Of a stretch of DNA of 64,000 nucleotides, positions 11,342 to 22,658 are shown piece by piece. This stretch comes from Distichodus sexfasciatus (taxonomy: Eukaryota; Chordata; Actinopteri; Characiformes; Distichodontidae). The stretch is taken from assembly GCA_032718565.1 (NCBI GenBank), contig JAVGVS010000025.1:2473020-2537019 (forward strand). Reading direction: 5' to 3'. The translations under genes and the position numbers were made by a program. Position 1 is the stretch's first letter. The number at the start of each line of letters is the position of its first letter. The notes beneath the pieces were generated by a model. The model saw only the letters and a program-made list of their open reading frames with translations, searched no databases and had not been told where the DNA came from.

Positions 11342-12484
11342 ATGGCCGCGCAAGTGGCATCAGCCCCGGCCGCGTCTGGCAGCAAGAGCAAGAATTTACC
11401 CGGTGTTTTGGGACAAGATTTAAACTCCGGGAAGAAGGGAGGAGGGACGAGTCCGGGAGCGAAGGAAGACGTGAGGAAGACGAATAATGTAGATCGCGCT
11501 CGTTCCGATGAGCTGAGCTTGGCGCACCGAACTTCCCAACCTCAAAGTGGGAATATGTCCACTTCGGTATCTTCTTCTTCCATACCCTCGTCCTCTCCCA
11601 CTATGGAAACGGGTTTGGTAGCGAATCACAAGCTAAAAAGCAGCGGCGACCTGCACGGCTCTCATCAGTTTGATCTTTACCAACAGCACAAGCAGCGCGC
11701 AACGCAGAGTGACCACAACCACAACCAAACGCTGTGCCAAGCAGAATCTGACAATCAGTGCGCAGGACAAAAAGAAGCTGGTTTGGGATGCCAGTCCGAA
11801 CCGGGGCAGATGTTGAGCAAAAGTGCAGAGGACCACCCGTGCAAACCCGAATCCGTGAGTGCCAGGTACGAGCAACTTGGCAACTTGGCTCCGGCGCACA
11901 GCCTCCATCCCCAAGGCGCAGGGGGCAAGGGCTCGGTGTCCGACCTCAACCACTATTTTGGAAATTCAAGAATGGGCCCCTGCTTTGATCAACATGGCGG
12001 ACAACAAAGCTTCGGGACGCCTTTGATGTATCCAGCCACTTCCAACAATGTGGAACCTGCACCCAACTCGCACGACGCTTATAACAGCCACTACTGTCCC
12101 TACCCGGGGTACCGACAGGGCGGCTACGGTGGGTACGGTGCCATGGGCGCCCCTCGTCCAGCCTCCAGCTTGCCAGCGGGGCAAAGCGGCTCCCCGGCGT
12201 CCAGTCACCCCAAATCTGCCCAATCTTCGTCCGGAACCGGTACCGGTGGAGGCTTTCAAAGGTTTCCGGGGCAAAATCAGAATCCGTCGGGCGCCACACC
12301 GACTCTCAACCAGCTGCTCACGTCCCCGAGCCCCATGATGCGCGGCTACGGGAGCGGATATTATGAGTATAATAATAACAATAATAAAGATGTGGGTTCT
12401 CAGTACGGCTCCGCGGCGCACGGCTGGACCGGCCAGAGAGCTCACCATCCCGGGAACAGCGTGCAAAGTCTGGGCCGGAACCAG
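11342..12484 (+). CDS. arid1b: arid1b coding exon 1 (N-terminal 381 residues)
   Basis: This exon encodes the start of AT-rich interactive domain protein 1B, a DNA-binding scaffold subunit of the BAF (SWI/SNF) chromatin-remodelling complex in the nucleus. The ATG has G at -3 and G at +4, and an in-frame stop lies two codons upstream. Family blocks appear in the order known from vertebrate ARID1B: METGL..NHKLK (88-99), RYEQLG (175-180), GPCFDQHGGQQS (212-223), PYPGY (253-257), GGFQRFPGQNQ (303-313), then NPSGATPTLNQLLTSPSPMM (314-333), which contains the LXXLL motif LNQLL (322-326). An Asn run follows at 344-348. The segment is Q/G/S/P-rich and disordered. It is shorter than the mammalian counterpart, lacking its long poly-Ala, poly-Gly, poly-His and poly-Gln runs. 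The exon ends in CAG with donor GTAACT at 12485, phase 0. Exon 2 (MKR.QMYGMGSNP) favours 1B over the paralogue ARID1A. Confidence 0.95.
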
Positions 12485-13120
12485 GTAACTCCAAATTAAA
12501 CTTTACCTCTAACCAGCATACAGCATATTCACACTCCACGCCTGAAAATAACACTGGCTGCTTTTTTATTAAACATTTTAACGATGCACACTTTCATTCC
12601 CGTGCTGATTATTTTGCAGCTTTTATTTAGTCTAACGCTGTGACTGTGAACAAAATAGGCCGAAGTTGTATTTTCATTTTATAATTAAAACACTGTGAAA
12701 TTCCGCTCCTTGCAAAGAGGAAAACCGATAGAAATAGCGCCAAGAAAAGCGTCTAATAAGAGTTATTATTGTTAATTACATTCTATAAATATACATTTTG
12801 TCCAGGCGTTGTTTGTGTATTTTACAGAAACACGTTTTAATGTGTTCTTCAAATGAACTACACCCACCCGTAATGTAACAGGCCTCAGCTGTCTCGCAAG
12901 ACCTTTATTTAATGTTACAGCCTATAATATTTCGTTTAAAAATGTATTTAGTGAAAAAGACATTATTGAACTGTTCTCTTTCAGGTAAAGCGATGAGGGA
13001 AAGCCTGTTTGTGTACGGTTTAAGATGCTGTTTAATGAATCATTTAAAAAATATTTCTTATTTTCACTTCGCTTAATTATAAAACTAGTGTCTCGTTTAT
13101 TATATTGGAGCCGATGTGAT
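12485..13120 (+). other. Start of intron 1
   Basis: Intron 1 of arid1b begins at the GTAACT donor and runs to 40793 (28.3 kb). This first part is AT-rich with no repeats or exon-like units that I recognise. Confidence 0.6.
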
Positions 13121-13129
13121 AAATCGGGT

Positions 13130-13350
13130 CCGATGTCCTTTTCCCCGGTTGCGCACGTGCAGCTGTGCGCGCGCGGGTCTCGGTTGCCGGTTGCGCTCGC
13201 GCTGCCCCGGTGTTGGGATTTGAATAACGGAGGCGCGGGCTGCGCTCCCGAGTTCACATCAAATCTGACATCTGATTGGCTGCTCGTCTCCATGGGGCCA
13301 CATGTAAATAAACGCGCCGAGAGCTTCCGCTTTCAAGGGACCGCCGCTGT
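13130..13350. promoter_or_regulatory. Intronic GC-rich island with inverted CCAAT box
   Basis: A compact CpG-rich block (runs such as GCGCGCGCGGG near 13166) sits inside AT-rich intron. It carries CACGTG at 13155-13160 and an inverted CCAAT box (GATTGGCTG) near 13274-13282. This layout suits an internal or bidirectional promoter or an enhancer-type CpG island. No TATA box or donor is obvious downstream, so its role is inferred. Confidence 0.35.
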
Positions 13351-13359
13351 GTATTGTAC

Positions 13360-14365
13360 CAAAGAACGGGCGCTAATAGTCTTTATTATGACTTCAGTAA
13401 TAATATTTATTGATGGTGGCCTATTTAATAACAGTGCGTTATTAACGATCTATAGCAATGCCTATTTAATGGGCTATGTAATAACAAAGATGATCTAAAT
13501 GTAGCACAAAGTCAAATCTGTACATCAGGTTTACTTTATATGTTTACATTTGTTTATTATAACCAGTGTGTTTATGTGTGTTGTGTTTTTGTTCAGTTCT
13601 GGGTGTTGTTTTTCATTTATATTTTTGGATCACGTGGCCTACATTAGTAATAGATGTGACAGTTTGGAGCACAACCAAAAATATACACTTATTACCTTTA
13701 ATAAGTATATTTTTAATTAGATTCAAGATTATTTATCACATCCATATTTATACATGGTTCAATTCTAAGACAAGTGCAAGTAATTCTAAATAAAGTTAAG
13801 CAAATAGATTAAATTAAAAAAAAAATTAAATAAATGCTAAAATATATAAGCAAGACTAGATTTCAGCAGCAAGTTACTGCTGTTATTTAATCCTGTTTTA
13901 TATTTCATTAGTTAAAGCCTCCCATTTATTTAGCTTTTTATTACAGCACCGTGTGAGCCTGTGTGTCAGTATATTAGGTGCAATTTAGCATTGTTTATTT
14001 CCAGTCATACGCCTCACTGACCCATCATAACATTACCATATGTCTACTGCTTTTATCACACTTACAATGGACACAAACATTGTTAAGACTGACTGAAGCT
14101 ATTCAGCATTGCCCTTATTTCAGCGGTAATCTCCACCGCTATCCCAGACCATTATAGTCGTTAAGCATATGAATATAATGGCTATTATTTTGCTCGTGTT
14201 TGAATGTGTCTCACAGAGCTGTGAGGACCACCGCCGGCCATCATTTGCAGCAGGCGGAGGAGGGAGGCGTTGTGCCGGGCGCTGCAGTGGACCTCTGACA
14301 GCAGCCGAGCTTTGTTTTTTCTGTGGGTTTGTTTACGTTGCCGGCTCTAGCAGTGCTGATTAGGA
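13360..14365. other. Intron 1, AT-rich stretch
   Basis: Mostly AT-rich with A/T runs near 13800-13830. A small GC-richer patch lies at 14220-14300. No repeat family or exon is recognised. Confidence 0.4.
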
Positions 14366-14369
14366 TGGT

Positions 14370-14720
14370 CTGAGTGAAATTTTAATTTGCTCTGTTGCTC
14401 CTGATAAGGGCCCGGCAATGTTTTCATCTTTCAGGATGAAACGCAACACGCAGGAACATAATTGGCAGATGGGTTATCCCAGGACTGCCCATGGTTTTGT
14501 TGAAATGCCAATTAATTCCAATTTGCCATAAAAATTCAGCTGTGAATATGCGCACACTATGTGTAATTAGCCCGCTAATAAAATAATTGAAGATTTTATT
14601 TCAGTCCAGAGGAAACATTAGGGTCATAGGCTGCAGCTGAATTAGCTCACGGACGCAGACAGAAAAGCGGATGTGGAGACCTGTGTATTAAATGGGAGGT
14701 TTACTTAAAATTATTAATTT
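14370..14720. promoter_or_regulatory. Candidate conserved non-coding element
   Basis: This stretch is free of repeats, with balanced composition. It contains clustered homeodomain-type TAATT/ATTA cores, for example near 14380, 14459, 14510, 14560 and 14640, as well as motifs such as CAGCTG (14634-14639). Large introns of chromatin and developmental genes in fish often hold such elements. Conservation itself is not visible here. Confidence 0.35.
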
Positions 14721-15730
14721 CCAAATCATTTCCGTGCCCCTGGGTCAGTTTGATGTCTCTCCCTGGACAATTGCCTTACTGTTAAATGTAATTACCAGAA
14801 CTATACAGGGCAAATAACCATAATATATCATTTCAGCAGTTATCAGCAGCTGTGCTACATAATATTTTATGAATAGCTCAGAGTTGTTTATTATTGTAGT
14901 AGTTTTTGGACTTTTATTGCGAGACCACCATCATTTATCCACCCAATCAAGAGGAGTGTATAATTAATCTAATGATCATGATGGTGTTCTAAACGGAAAG
15001 CTAGAATCTTTGCAACAACGAAACATTACTAATAGCAGTTTTATAATTCTTCACGCTCCTGAATGACTACTTAGCATTCAGTTAGGGTTTGCTGAGTGGG
15101 AGTGAAGGTTTATCCGTCTGTTTTAATCGAGAGTTTAGAGGGATTTTGTGGTCAACACTGAGGGAGAATGAGAACAGATTATGTCACTCCTTTTTAACGT
15201 CTTGTTGTGACAAGTTGATATGTTGTCGTGTAGATTTTTTTTAATTGATCTACGTATCTTGTGCAGCATTTGCAGAGACAAACCAAATTACATTTGGGAT
15301 TTGTGAAAATGTTATATATATATTTGATAAAGGATTGTTAGGGAGTGTTAGAGATTTATTTAAGATGGTGTATGATATGGCAAATAGACGGCATTTGCTC
15401 TTAGAGGCAGTGACTGGAATGCTTGAATACTTGTTGCTTATATTTTAATGCAAAGTTCTTAATGAGATTTGTCAGAACAACCCTGACCCTTATTCCATTT
15501 AAAGAATTTAATCTCTATGCTGTACAAAAAAATCCATGTGCCAATTTCAATTTCCCATACTTACACTATGCAGTTACTATGGTACTTCACCCGTATAGAC
15601 TCTGACCGCTGTGTTCTTCCTTGCAAACTCAATCCTCCTGACAGCATAACAGAACAAATACACCCGGTTTTATTCCTTCTGCCAAAATGCATTAAACAGT
15701 ATGGGGAAAAAACATGACAGTTTATCAGAC
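14720..15730. other. Intron 1, no supported feature
   Basis: AT-rich intronic DNA with short open frames only. I see no repeat family, RNA gene or exon signal. Confidence 0.4.
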
Positions 15731-15929
15731 TTACAAAGGAGCGCAGCCGTTAAACGCATGAAGGGCGACATATGAAAATATTTGAAGACAAATTGCTCTT
15801 GTAATACTGAAAATTGGATAAGATGGATAACTCGGGACTGGATTTCCTTGGGACCACCCAGACGCTGCCTCCCTTTGGCTTTGAATCACCCTCCGCCCTA
15901 AATTTAGCCAGCCGCGATGTCTTTTCAGG

Positions 15930-16125
15930 GTCTGTGCTTGTGTCTGTGTGTGTGTGCGTGTGTGGTGTAACAGCCTGTTGGCAGGTAGGCACAAATGTGC
16001 TAGAGTGCTTGGCACTGTTCTGAAAAACTGACTTTGGGGTTCTCTGATAATGCAAAAAAAAGTGTGTGTGCGTGCAAGCGTAGTGTGTATGTGTGAGCGG
16101 AGCACTCGTCTGTGCTGCCAGACCC

Positions 16126-16162
<37 letters not shown>

Positions 16163-16165
16163 TAT
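15930..16165. repeat. (TG)n and (TC)n microsatellites
   Basis: An interrupted TG run at about 15934-15965 and an uninterrupted TC run at 16128-16159 account for the S/L-rich and R/E-rich frames overlapping this stretch on both strands. Confidence 0.9.
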
Positions 16166-16687
16166 TGCACTCGGCAGGGGTGTGAAGAGCGGCTGCTGAG
16201 TGCTGCTTTTGGGGAGTTGATGGTGGAAAGTAATGGGAAAAAAAGGTTTCCATTTGAACTCTGGAGGATAGTCTCTCTCTCCCCAGAAGACCTCAGGCAC
16301 CTCAGATTATTGTGATTTCCGCCACATAACAAACGCGGCGAGATTCCCACCAACCGGCGAGCTCAGCATCGGCCTTAAACGCTTTTTTGTAAAAGGAGGG
16401 GCTTCGGTTAGCAGTGTTTTACAATAGGGCTGGGCAATACGACCTCAAATCAGTATCATGATTATCTTAACATTTTACCTCAGTTATGAATAATAAACGA
16501 TTTTTTTTGCCCTTTTATTTAAATCAATCACAAGGTATATTCTGTACACATTATTATTGAAGCTGGGATATTTTCTAATGAAAGAGTGATTACGTTTTGT
16601 GATTTAAAAAAAAAAATTGAAGGAAACACACTCAGATATAGTAGCAGACTGGATGGGGCAGTCACGTGACAACACAGTAGTCTGTTC

Positions 16688-17326
16688 TAAGTGTCGACCC
16701 ATTACAGGACGGGGCGATTATCGGGTGCTGATATTAGGCATTGTGCCAATTATTGGTATCTAGATTTGTTGATTATTACATAATTGATCATTTGAGCCGA
16801 CTGCGATTATTTTTCCATAATTCTTATAATCATTTCATCATGTCATATTTTTAATCACTATATCATCGTTTCTGTCTGTACTTTGTTGGATTTGTGCTCG
16901 TTTCTCTCTTTTTAAATTTTTCTTTATGCTAATAAAAGTGATAAATGTGGAGCTGGATCTTAACCGATAAGTCAACCTGCCAATCAGCCGCAGATAAAAT
17001 AGTATGTGTGTTTATAATGATGTAAACATTAGGGATGCACGATAAACAAGAAAAAAAAGACAATTTCATTGTTACTCGCAGTTATTTGCATGGCAGTTAA
17101 TTGTCAGCTAAAACTTAGGATCGTTACATCCCTGTTGGTGTCAGTGTTCATTTTAGACTATCGCCGATATTAAGTAATTACAAGGTGCGCAACTGTGGCT
17201 CCACTGCCGTCTCTTCTCTCTGTGTTGTTGCTCTGGACATGCTGTTTGCAAATATTGGTTATTGCCTCATTAACTAGTGATCGGTATCGATATCGGCCCT
17301 GAAAAAACTATATTGGTCGACCTCTA
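16688..17326 (+). mobile_element. hAT-like element (family H3) inserted in H2
   Basis: The ends read TAAGTGTCGACC and GGTCGACCTCTA, giving inverted GTCGACC termini. Flanking octamers GTCTGTTC (16680-16687) and ATATGTTC (17327-17334) match at six of eight positions. Sub-terminal TATCGG-type repeats are typical of non-autonomous hAT elements in fish. No coding capacity remains. It contains a smaller inverted-repeat element at 17031-17133. Confidence 0.7.
17031..17133. mobile_element. 103-bp inverted-repeat MITE (H4) inside H3
   Basis: The left end AGGGATGCACGAT is mirrored by ATCGTTACATCCCT at the right end. The length and AT-rich middle suit a very short MITE. A target-site duplication is not evident, so it might instead be an internal part of H3. 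Confidence 0.5.
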
Positions 17327-17459
17327 ATATGTTCTCAAAGGGACAAAACGTATACTGGTGAAAATATTAAAAGAATAAAAAAAATCCTAAGTTAGCTTAT
17401 GTTGATTAGAGATTCTGTTTGTAGGTTTAGTTTTCGATTAATTGCCCATCCTCGGTTTA

Positions 17460-17793
17460 CCATAAATGAGCTTTTTGCTGTCAGCCCCACCATGCCCTCC
17501 CTCCCTCTCTCTCCTTCTCTCTCTCTGCCTGTCTTTTTCTCTCTCTTTCTCCTCGTCTCTCCCCCGTCTCGGGTTTTTACTTTCTGTCAGTCAGTAGTCC
17601 CATGTGTTGGGCAGCGAGCCAGGCCTGTGGCCTCACCTCATAAGAGGATCTGTGACCTTCACACATGTAAATTAGCCACGTGCTCCTCCTGAATGGGAGA
17701 GCTCTCTCCCGCTACCTCCCTGAAGGGAAAAAAAGGAAAAGGGGGAAAGGGAGGCGGGGTGAAAAAAAAGGGAGAATTTCTTTTCATCCTCGC

Positions 17794-17826
<33 letters not shown>

Positions 17827-17960
17827 CGCTCCCCTGGGCGTTCCTAAAAACCCTGACGTCCTCCAAGCGGAGAGGAGAGGCAGAGCCAGGAAAAGCACGT
17901 CTGCAGTCCAGAGGGAGGACAAGCGCTCAGCGGGCGGCCAAGGAGAGAGAGAGAGAGAGC
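17460..17960. repeat. Pyrimidine-rich region with (TC)n and (GA)n
   Basis: Contains interrupted CT-rich sequence at 17495-17570, a TC run at 17809-17827 and a GA run at 17943-17959. The purine-rich stretch 17715-17780 lies between them. Open frames here are repeat products. Confidence 0.7.
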
Positions 17961-18049
17961 GCGCTATACATTCTCAAGCCCGCCGTGTTTATCCCCCCAG
18001 TATCTGGTGCATTTTTCAACCCCGCGTTACAGAAAAAGTGCCTCATGTT

Positions 18050-19640
18050 TAAGTCTTTTGGAAATGTAGTTTGTAATGTTTCTCACACGGAGGCTTAACC
18101 TTCTCTTTGGTCGCTGATGGCACAATTTTTAAAAAAAGACAGGCACTGATTAGCGTCTCCAGCCATTGATTTAGTAAGCCATGAGAAAAAAGTGAACCTG
18201 TTATCAGCAGACCTTGCATCAAAACCCCTCATTTTCACAGATGTATATACCAAAAGATCAGTGTGGACAGATTTCTTTGACAGTCATTTTCCATTTTCAT
18301 TTTTTGTGTACATATATATATATATATATATACAAAGATGAAGTCCATACATGCTAATGGAAGCAAAGCAATCATAATGAGAACATCACAAGAGAAGTGC
18401 AAAATTTGTAATATTTATTTTTTATAGCCGCATGTCCCTGCGTATTTACCCTTTCCAGTGACACCGCTCATGTCGTTGACCTTAATAACACCCATCCTTA
18501 TTATCGTTGCTCCGAGCGGATGCCGGTTTCCAGACCCTGCCGTACTTTTTCCGTCCCCTGCTTTGTGCACCGAGCCGCAGCAGTAATCAATAGCTATGCT
18601 AATCCATCTATATGTCGCGGGATATATTTATATCACCATGGTTACAATAGGCGTCCAGCTGCTACCTCGGCGTGAGAAAGGGAAGAGATGACGTTGTGTC
18701 TGTCACTGGGAAATGACGGCGTCCCTCCGGGTGTTGTGACCTCATTTCATTGTAGATATTAGCTTGAAATTTGCTTGATGCATCAAAGTTTATTTGAAAT
18801 GGAGTTTGGGAATTGAAACTGATTTGAAGCGAGGCATGATGGTATCATTCTGTATCTTAATCAAAATTCTAGATAAGTTTAGACTTGTTATTTAAGCTAC
18901 ACACTGCATGTTATATGCATAGTTAATGCAATGAAGATGAAAATGATCATATATTTGCAGCATTGGAGAATTTAGCTAAATTTATTACACCTTTTTATTC
19001 AACAGGTTTCATAGATTTTAACAACTGATGTCTTAACAACACTGTCCAGTTTAAACTATTGTGATGATAATATACAGAGGAAATATATTATAATGAGGTC
19101 TGAAGTAGTATGTTATATCTTACCGTGGTCTGAGATTTTTGCTGTATCGCAGTGCTATTGAACTCATTGTCAAATACAATTCCTGAAGTTCAACCAACGC
19201 TTTTTATAACACAAGAAAGAAAAATATGCAAGTAAGTCTGCGCTTCTTCCTCAGTCTTACAAATGATATTGTTATTAAACCGCATGACCTGACATAATAA
19301 ATGTTTTATTATCCAACTGAAGTGTTTGAAAAACATATCAAGAACAATTTTAGAACGTTTTAGCATTAATTCATGTTGGGCAGCTCAGTTAAAGCAACAA
19401 GTCTAAAATAAATGTGGCTCATTGTTTAAAAGGTCAAATTCTGTCATATCAGGAGTCACACGTCGGAAGCTTTATGGTCTTTAAGAAATGAGTTTAAACA
19501 GGATTAAGCCATAACAATATCCAAACATCACTACAGCAGACTCATTTATAGAGAAAGAAATGTTCCTTTTTTCCTTCAGCTTATGAGCCGGATGCACATT
19601 TGGTCTTTTGATGAACATCCTTTTGCATTGTAAGATAAAC
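18050..19640. other. Intron 1 with (TA)n and a possible regulatory patch
   Basis: A TA run lies at 18311-18332. Positions about 18430-18800 are non-repetitive with CpGs and could be conserved non-coding DNA. The rest is AT-rich and shows nothing recognisable. Confidence 0.35.
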
Positions 19641-20165
19641 ATGTAAAGGTTACTATAATGTCAACTGTATGTCAGAGGATTCTCTGTTTACAGTTTTGTA
19701 GATCACATTTCCATAATCAATACTTTTGGGCAGCCGAATGTTTTGTTTCCCGGTGGGAAAGAGGCGCCTGCTTTTTAAGGTGCTTCTGCGTCTCCATTTG
19801 GAGCTGAAATTGATGTGTCGGAGAGAGAGATGACACCCATACACTTGTGAGCTTTTAGCTAAATTAAGACGACTCCAGGAGAAAGGCTTTTCACGCCAAG
19901 CACAATGCATTACAGTCCAACGGCTGTCGGAGTATCATATATTTCTCTCCCCCTCTTTCCTTCAGCTGGCTGCTTTTAGTTGGAGATTTTCGCGCACTCA
20001 GCCCTGCATTGTCTGATGAAGCCGTTCGGATTGGGGCCTGTAATTAATTCGGTTTTGTGTATCGCTTGCGACGTGTTTGGTTATGCCGCCTGTGCGCAAT
20101 GCTAATCGTGATGGCACTCTGCACTCGTTACTATGCTAACAGCTGCAGCACATCTAGGGTTAGGT
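19640..20165. promoter_or_regulatory. Candidate conserved non-coding element
   Basis: A non-repetitive stretch of mixed composition with several TAATT and ATGCTAA/GCTAAT motifs (for example 20043 and 20100-20140) and no simple repeats. It resembles fish developmental-gene CNEs in composition. This is an inference without comparison. Confidence 0.28.
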
Positions 20166-20169
20166 GATG

Positions 20170-20531
20170 CAAGATTCAAGAGATTCAAGATTTTGGATTT
20201 GTCACATGTACAACATGTAGTAAAATGTACTCTGATTGCTCGCAAGATGTTAAAATAGAATCTTAAAAATTAGGAACAGATGATTAAGTTAAAGAAACTG
20301 CTCACTGCTGGGGCAATATTTGCACATATCATTGAATACCTCACGTAACTAAATTCCACGCTTTCCTTTTATATATCTATTTTAGAGTTTAGATTTTATA
20401 GTCTATTTATATATACATATTCTTTGTGCCTTCTTTGTGCTTTGTTCTCTGTAAAATCTGGAGCCACTTCGTCTTGTCTGTCTATATACTTTTATATATA
20501 CTGTATCTGAGATGATCATGTTTACTTGACT
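20170..20531 (+). mobile_element. Retroposon related to the 35.1-kb repeat (family R)
   Basis: Starts with a repeated AGATTCAAGA and ends with CTGGAGCCACTTCGTCTTGTCT, then a TTTACTTGACTTG tail. The GGAGCCAC.TCGTCT block recurs at 35702-35720 (plus) and about 62425 (minus), so it is a dispersed family. No coding region is present. Confidence 0.5.
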
Positions 20532-20850
20532 TGAAAATTAAGGTCCAGCTTACACGTATGTGGAAGTTTATTTATAAATACATATTTTTTTATACGTTTG
20601 GACCGTTTGTTTTAGCCACCTCAAACGCATATTTTTTAAAACTGTTTTCTTAAAACGAGGATGTGTTTAGTTCTATTGTGCATGTGCTATAAATACCTTA
20701 TATGTTTTCAAATGTCACAGTATGTGACAGCTGCACGACATTTGTATATAGTTAGTTTGGCTAATTGGTTTTGTTTTTTCAGGATTTTGATTGGCTAACA
20801 TGGCTTTATGCTTCTCGTTACACTGTCGCCTATACGTTTGGCATGCTCAA

Positions 20851-20896
20851 AATAAATAAATGAATGAATGAATGAATGAATGAATAAATGAATGAA
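20851..20896. repeat. (AATG)n / (AATA)n microsatellite
   Basis: Tandem tetranucleotides: three AATA-type units followed by mostly AATG units. Confidence 0.9.
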
Positions 20897-21129
20897 GTTC
20901 TTGACGGCGTATTTATGCGGATTCGTGTAAATAAATACTTTTCGGAAAACGATCTGCTGTAAACAAGGATATCAAGGCCTTTTCACAGCACTGTATGCGT
21001 GCAGTGCAGTTTGCCTTTTGTCGCAAAATCCCATACAGACCTACAAGTCTTAAATGGCAGGTTGGTGACACGTTCCATTCCAAGATGCGAGAGGAAGGTT
21101 GAGAACTCCTAATTAACTCGTTTTACCCG

Positions 21130-21600
21130 GTTAGCAACTTTTTCCTACTCCTTCTCTAAATGCCATCAACTCACTGTCCTTGTTCCCATTGTCCTTTTTC
21201 GCTGCCCTTCCTTCAGCCTATCAGTGCAGCACCATCGTTCAAGTCATTAAGCTTTAATGATGAATTGTTTCATTGTGTCAGAGGAGGAGAAAGAGCGATT
21301 CAGTCCAATTAGCGGTAATTAAGAGCTGCAGGGGCAAGAGGACTCGGAACCCGTCACTTCTCTCCAGGAGCCGAGCCCGAGTCCTCCGCGGCTGCCGGAT
21401 TGGGAGGTGACGTGGGTATTTGCGAGTCACGCGGGATTGCAGGGTCAAGGCTGACGCCCCTCGTTGACCTTTCACCTTGTGGCTTCTGCTCGTCAGCACA
21501 CTGGGCACATGGGAGAGCTCGTTAAAGGACAAAGCAGAAGACCTTTCTTCTCCAATAATTTGTTTGACCTTGTATTTTTAATTTTACCTGCTTTTCCTTG
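21130..21600. promoter_or_regulatory. Candidate conserved non-coding element
   Basis: Non-repetitive, GC-balanced sequence with TAATGATGAATTG near 21256 and CAATTAGCGGTAATTA near 21305-21320, two strong homeodomain-type sites. The 84-codon minus-strand frame across it has no recognisable domain. Confidence 0.3.
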
Positions 21601-21759
21601 CCATTAGACTTGCCAGTGAGTGGGTGTGAGGTTATATATGGATTTATATATTCATTACCTTTAAAATAAATGCTGTATGTTGTTACCATCAATATTGGTC
21701 AGTTTACAAGCGTTATAAAATACCTCTGCAAATAAGATTAGAATTAAATTAGTAATTAA

Positions 21760-22117
21760 ACACTGCACAATACCACTTTTTTATGTCCGATACGATACCG
21801 ATATTGTAAATATGGATATCTGCCAAAACAATACAAATCAGATACACTCTTTGAGCCTTTTTTAAACAGAAAATAATTCTTTAAAAATGTCTGAATACTT
21901 GACTGAGAGTATTCTGTTAGGCTTAAGGAAATACTTGGTTTAAATACTGTTTAATAATTTAAATTTAAATAATTTAAATCTCAAAAATGATTCCTTTAAA
22001 CACAGTTTAAACGTGTATAAGGAACTGAGTGTGCACGCATTTACAGATCTGCTCCATAGATCGACCCAATACCACCGATACCCGATTTATTTTCGGTTAA
22101 AAAGCCGTACATATATA
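21760..22117 (+). mobile_element. hAT-like MITE (family H6), left part
   Basis: The sequence from TACCACTTTTTTATG through CGATATTGTAAAT, TTTTTTAAACAGAAAA and ATTTACAGATC is shared with the full copies at 46914-47553 and, inverted, 56478-57113. The right end is lost where a SINE with a TTCA-repeat tail begins at 22118. Confidence 0.6.
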
Positions 22118-22462
22118 TTCATTCATTCATTCATTATCCGAACCGCTTAATCCCAACTGGGGTCGCGGTGGGGACTGGAGCCTATCCCGGGAACCACAGG
22201 CGCAAGGCGGGGAACAACCCCGGGCAGGCGCCAGCACACCGCAGGGCACACACACACACTCACACAAGCACACGCGCATTCACACCTTACAGGGCCAATT
22301 TAGAGTCACCAATTAACCTACATTGCATGCTTATGGACTGTGGGAGGAAACCAGAGCACCCGGAGGAAAACCACGCGAACATGGGGAGAGCATGCAAACT
22401 CCACACAGAAAGACCCAGACTTTCACGCTGGGAGGCGGCAGTGCTAACCACTGCGCCACTGT
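22118..22462 (-). mobile_element. tRNA-derived SINE (family S1)
   Basis: On the minus strand this reads from a tRNA-like head (AGTGGCGCAGTGGTTAGCAC) through a body containing TTTCCTCCCACAGTCCATAA and AATTGGTGACTCTAAATTGG. It then passes through a CA/TG-rich stretch into a tail of GAATGAAT repeats, visible on the plus strand as TTCATTCA at 22118-22133. This structure is widespread in teleost genomes. Other copies are at 41068, 46495 and 49877. Confidence 0.75.
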
Positions 22463-22658
22463 ATATATATATATCCGGGGTAGGCAACAACACCGGATGA
22501 ACATTTCAGGATTTAATGAAATTATCAGTACAGCAGTACGGTATTATTAAAGCAGTATACGGTATTACCGTAAGCATGAAAAACAGATACGGTAGACGTC
22601 TACTGAACTTTCTTGCCAGTGATGCCACCAGCGTGACATCTGCAGACCAGCGCTTAAA

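Larger units (their letters stand above)
16425..17454 (+). mobile_element. hAT-like MITE (family H2), interrupted by a younger element
   Basis: The left end reads TAGGGCTGGGCAAT and the right end ATTGCCCATCCTCG, an imperfect terminal inverted repeat. Flanking octamers TTTTACAA (16417-16424) and GTTTACCA (17455-17462) match at six of eight positions, which fits a decayed 8-bp hAT target-site duplication. The left part (16425-16687) and right part (17335-17454) align with the uninterrupted copies at 24351-24894 and 40358-40735, so 16688-17326 is a later insertion. No transposase frame is present. The element carries GTCACGTGAC at 16661-16670. Confidence 0.75.

Noticed and set aside
11966..12466. 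166-codon frame antisense to arid1b exon 1
   Set aside because: It is a shadow of a GC-rich coding exon and is not supported by any family match.
13025..13498. 157-codon plus-strand frame
   Set aside because: It spans AT-rich intron and the GC-rich island with no coherent protein character.
15731..16300. 189-codon minus-strand frame
   Set aside because: It crosses (TG)n and (TC)n runs that give RERERE- and HTHTHT-type stretches; no domain is seen.
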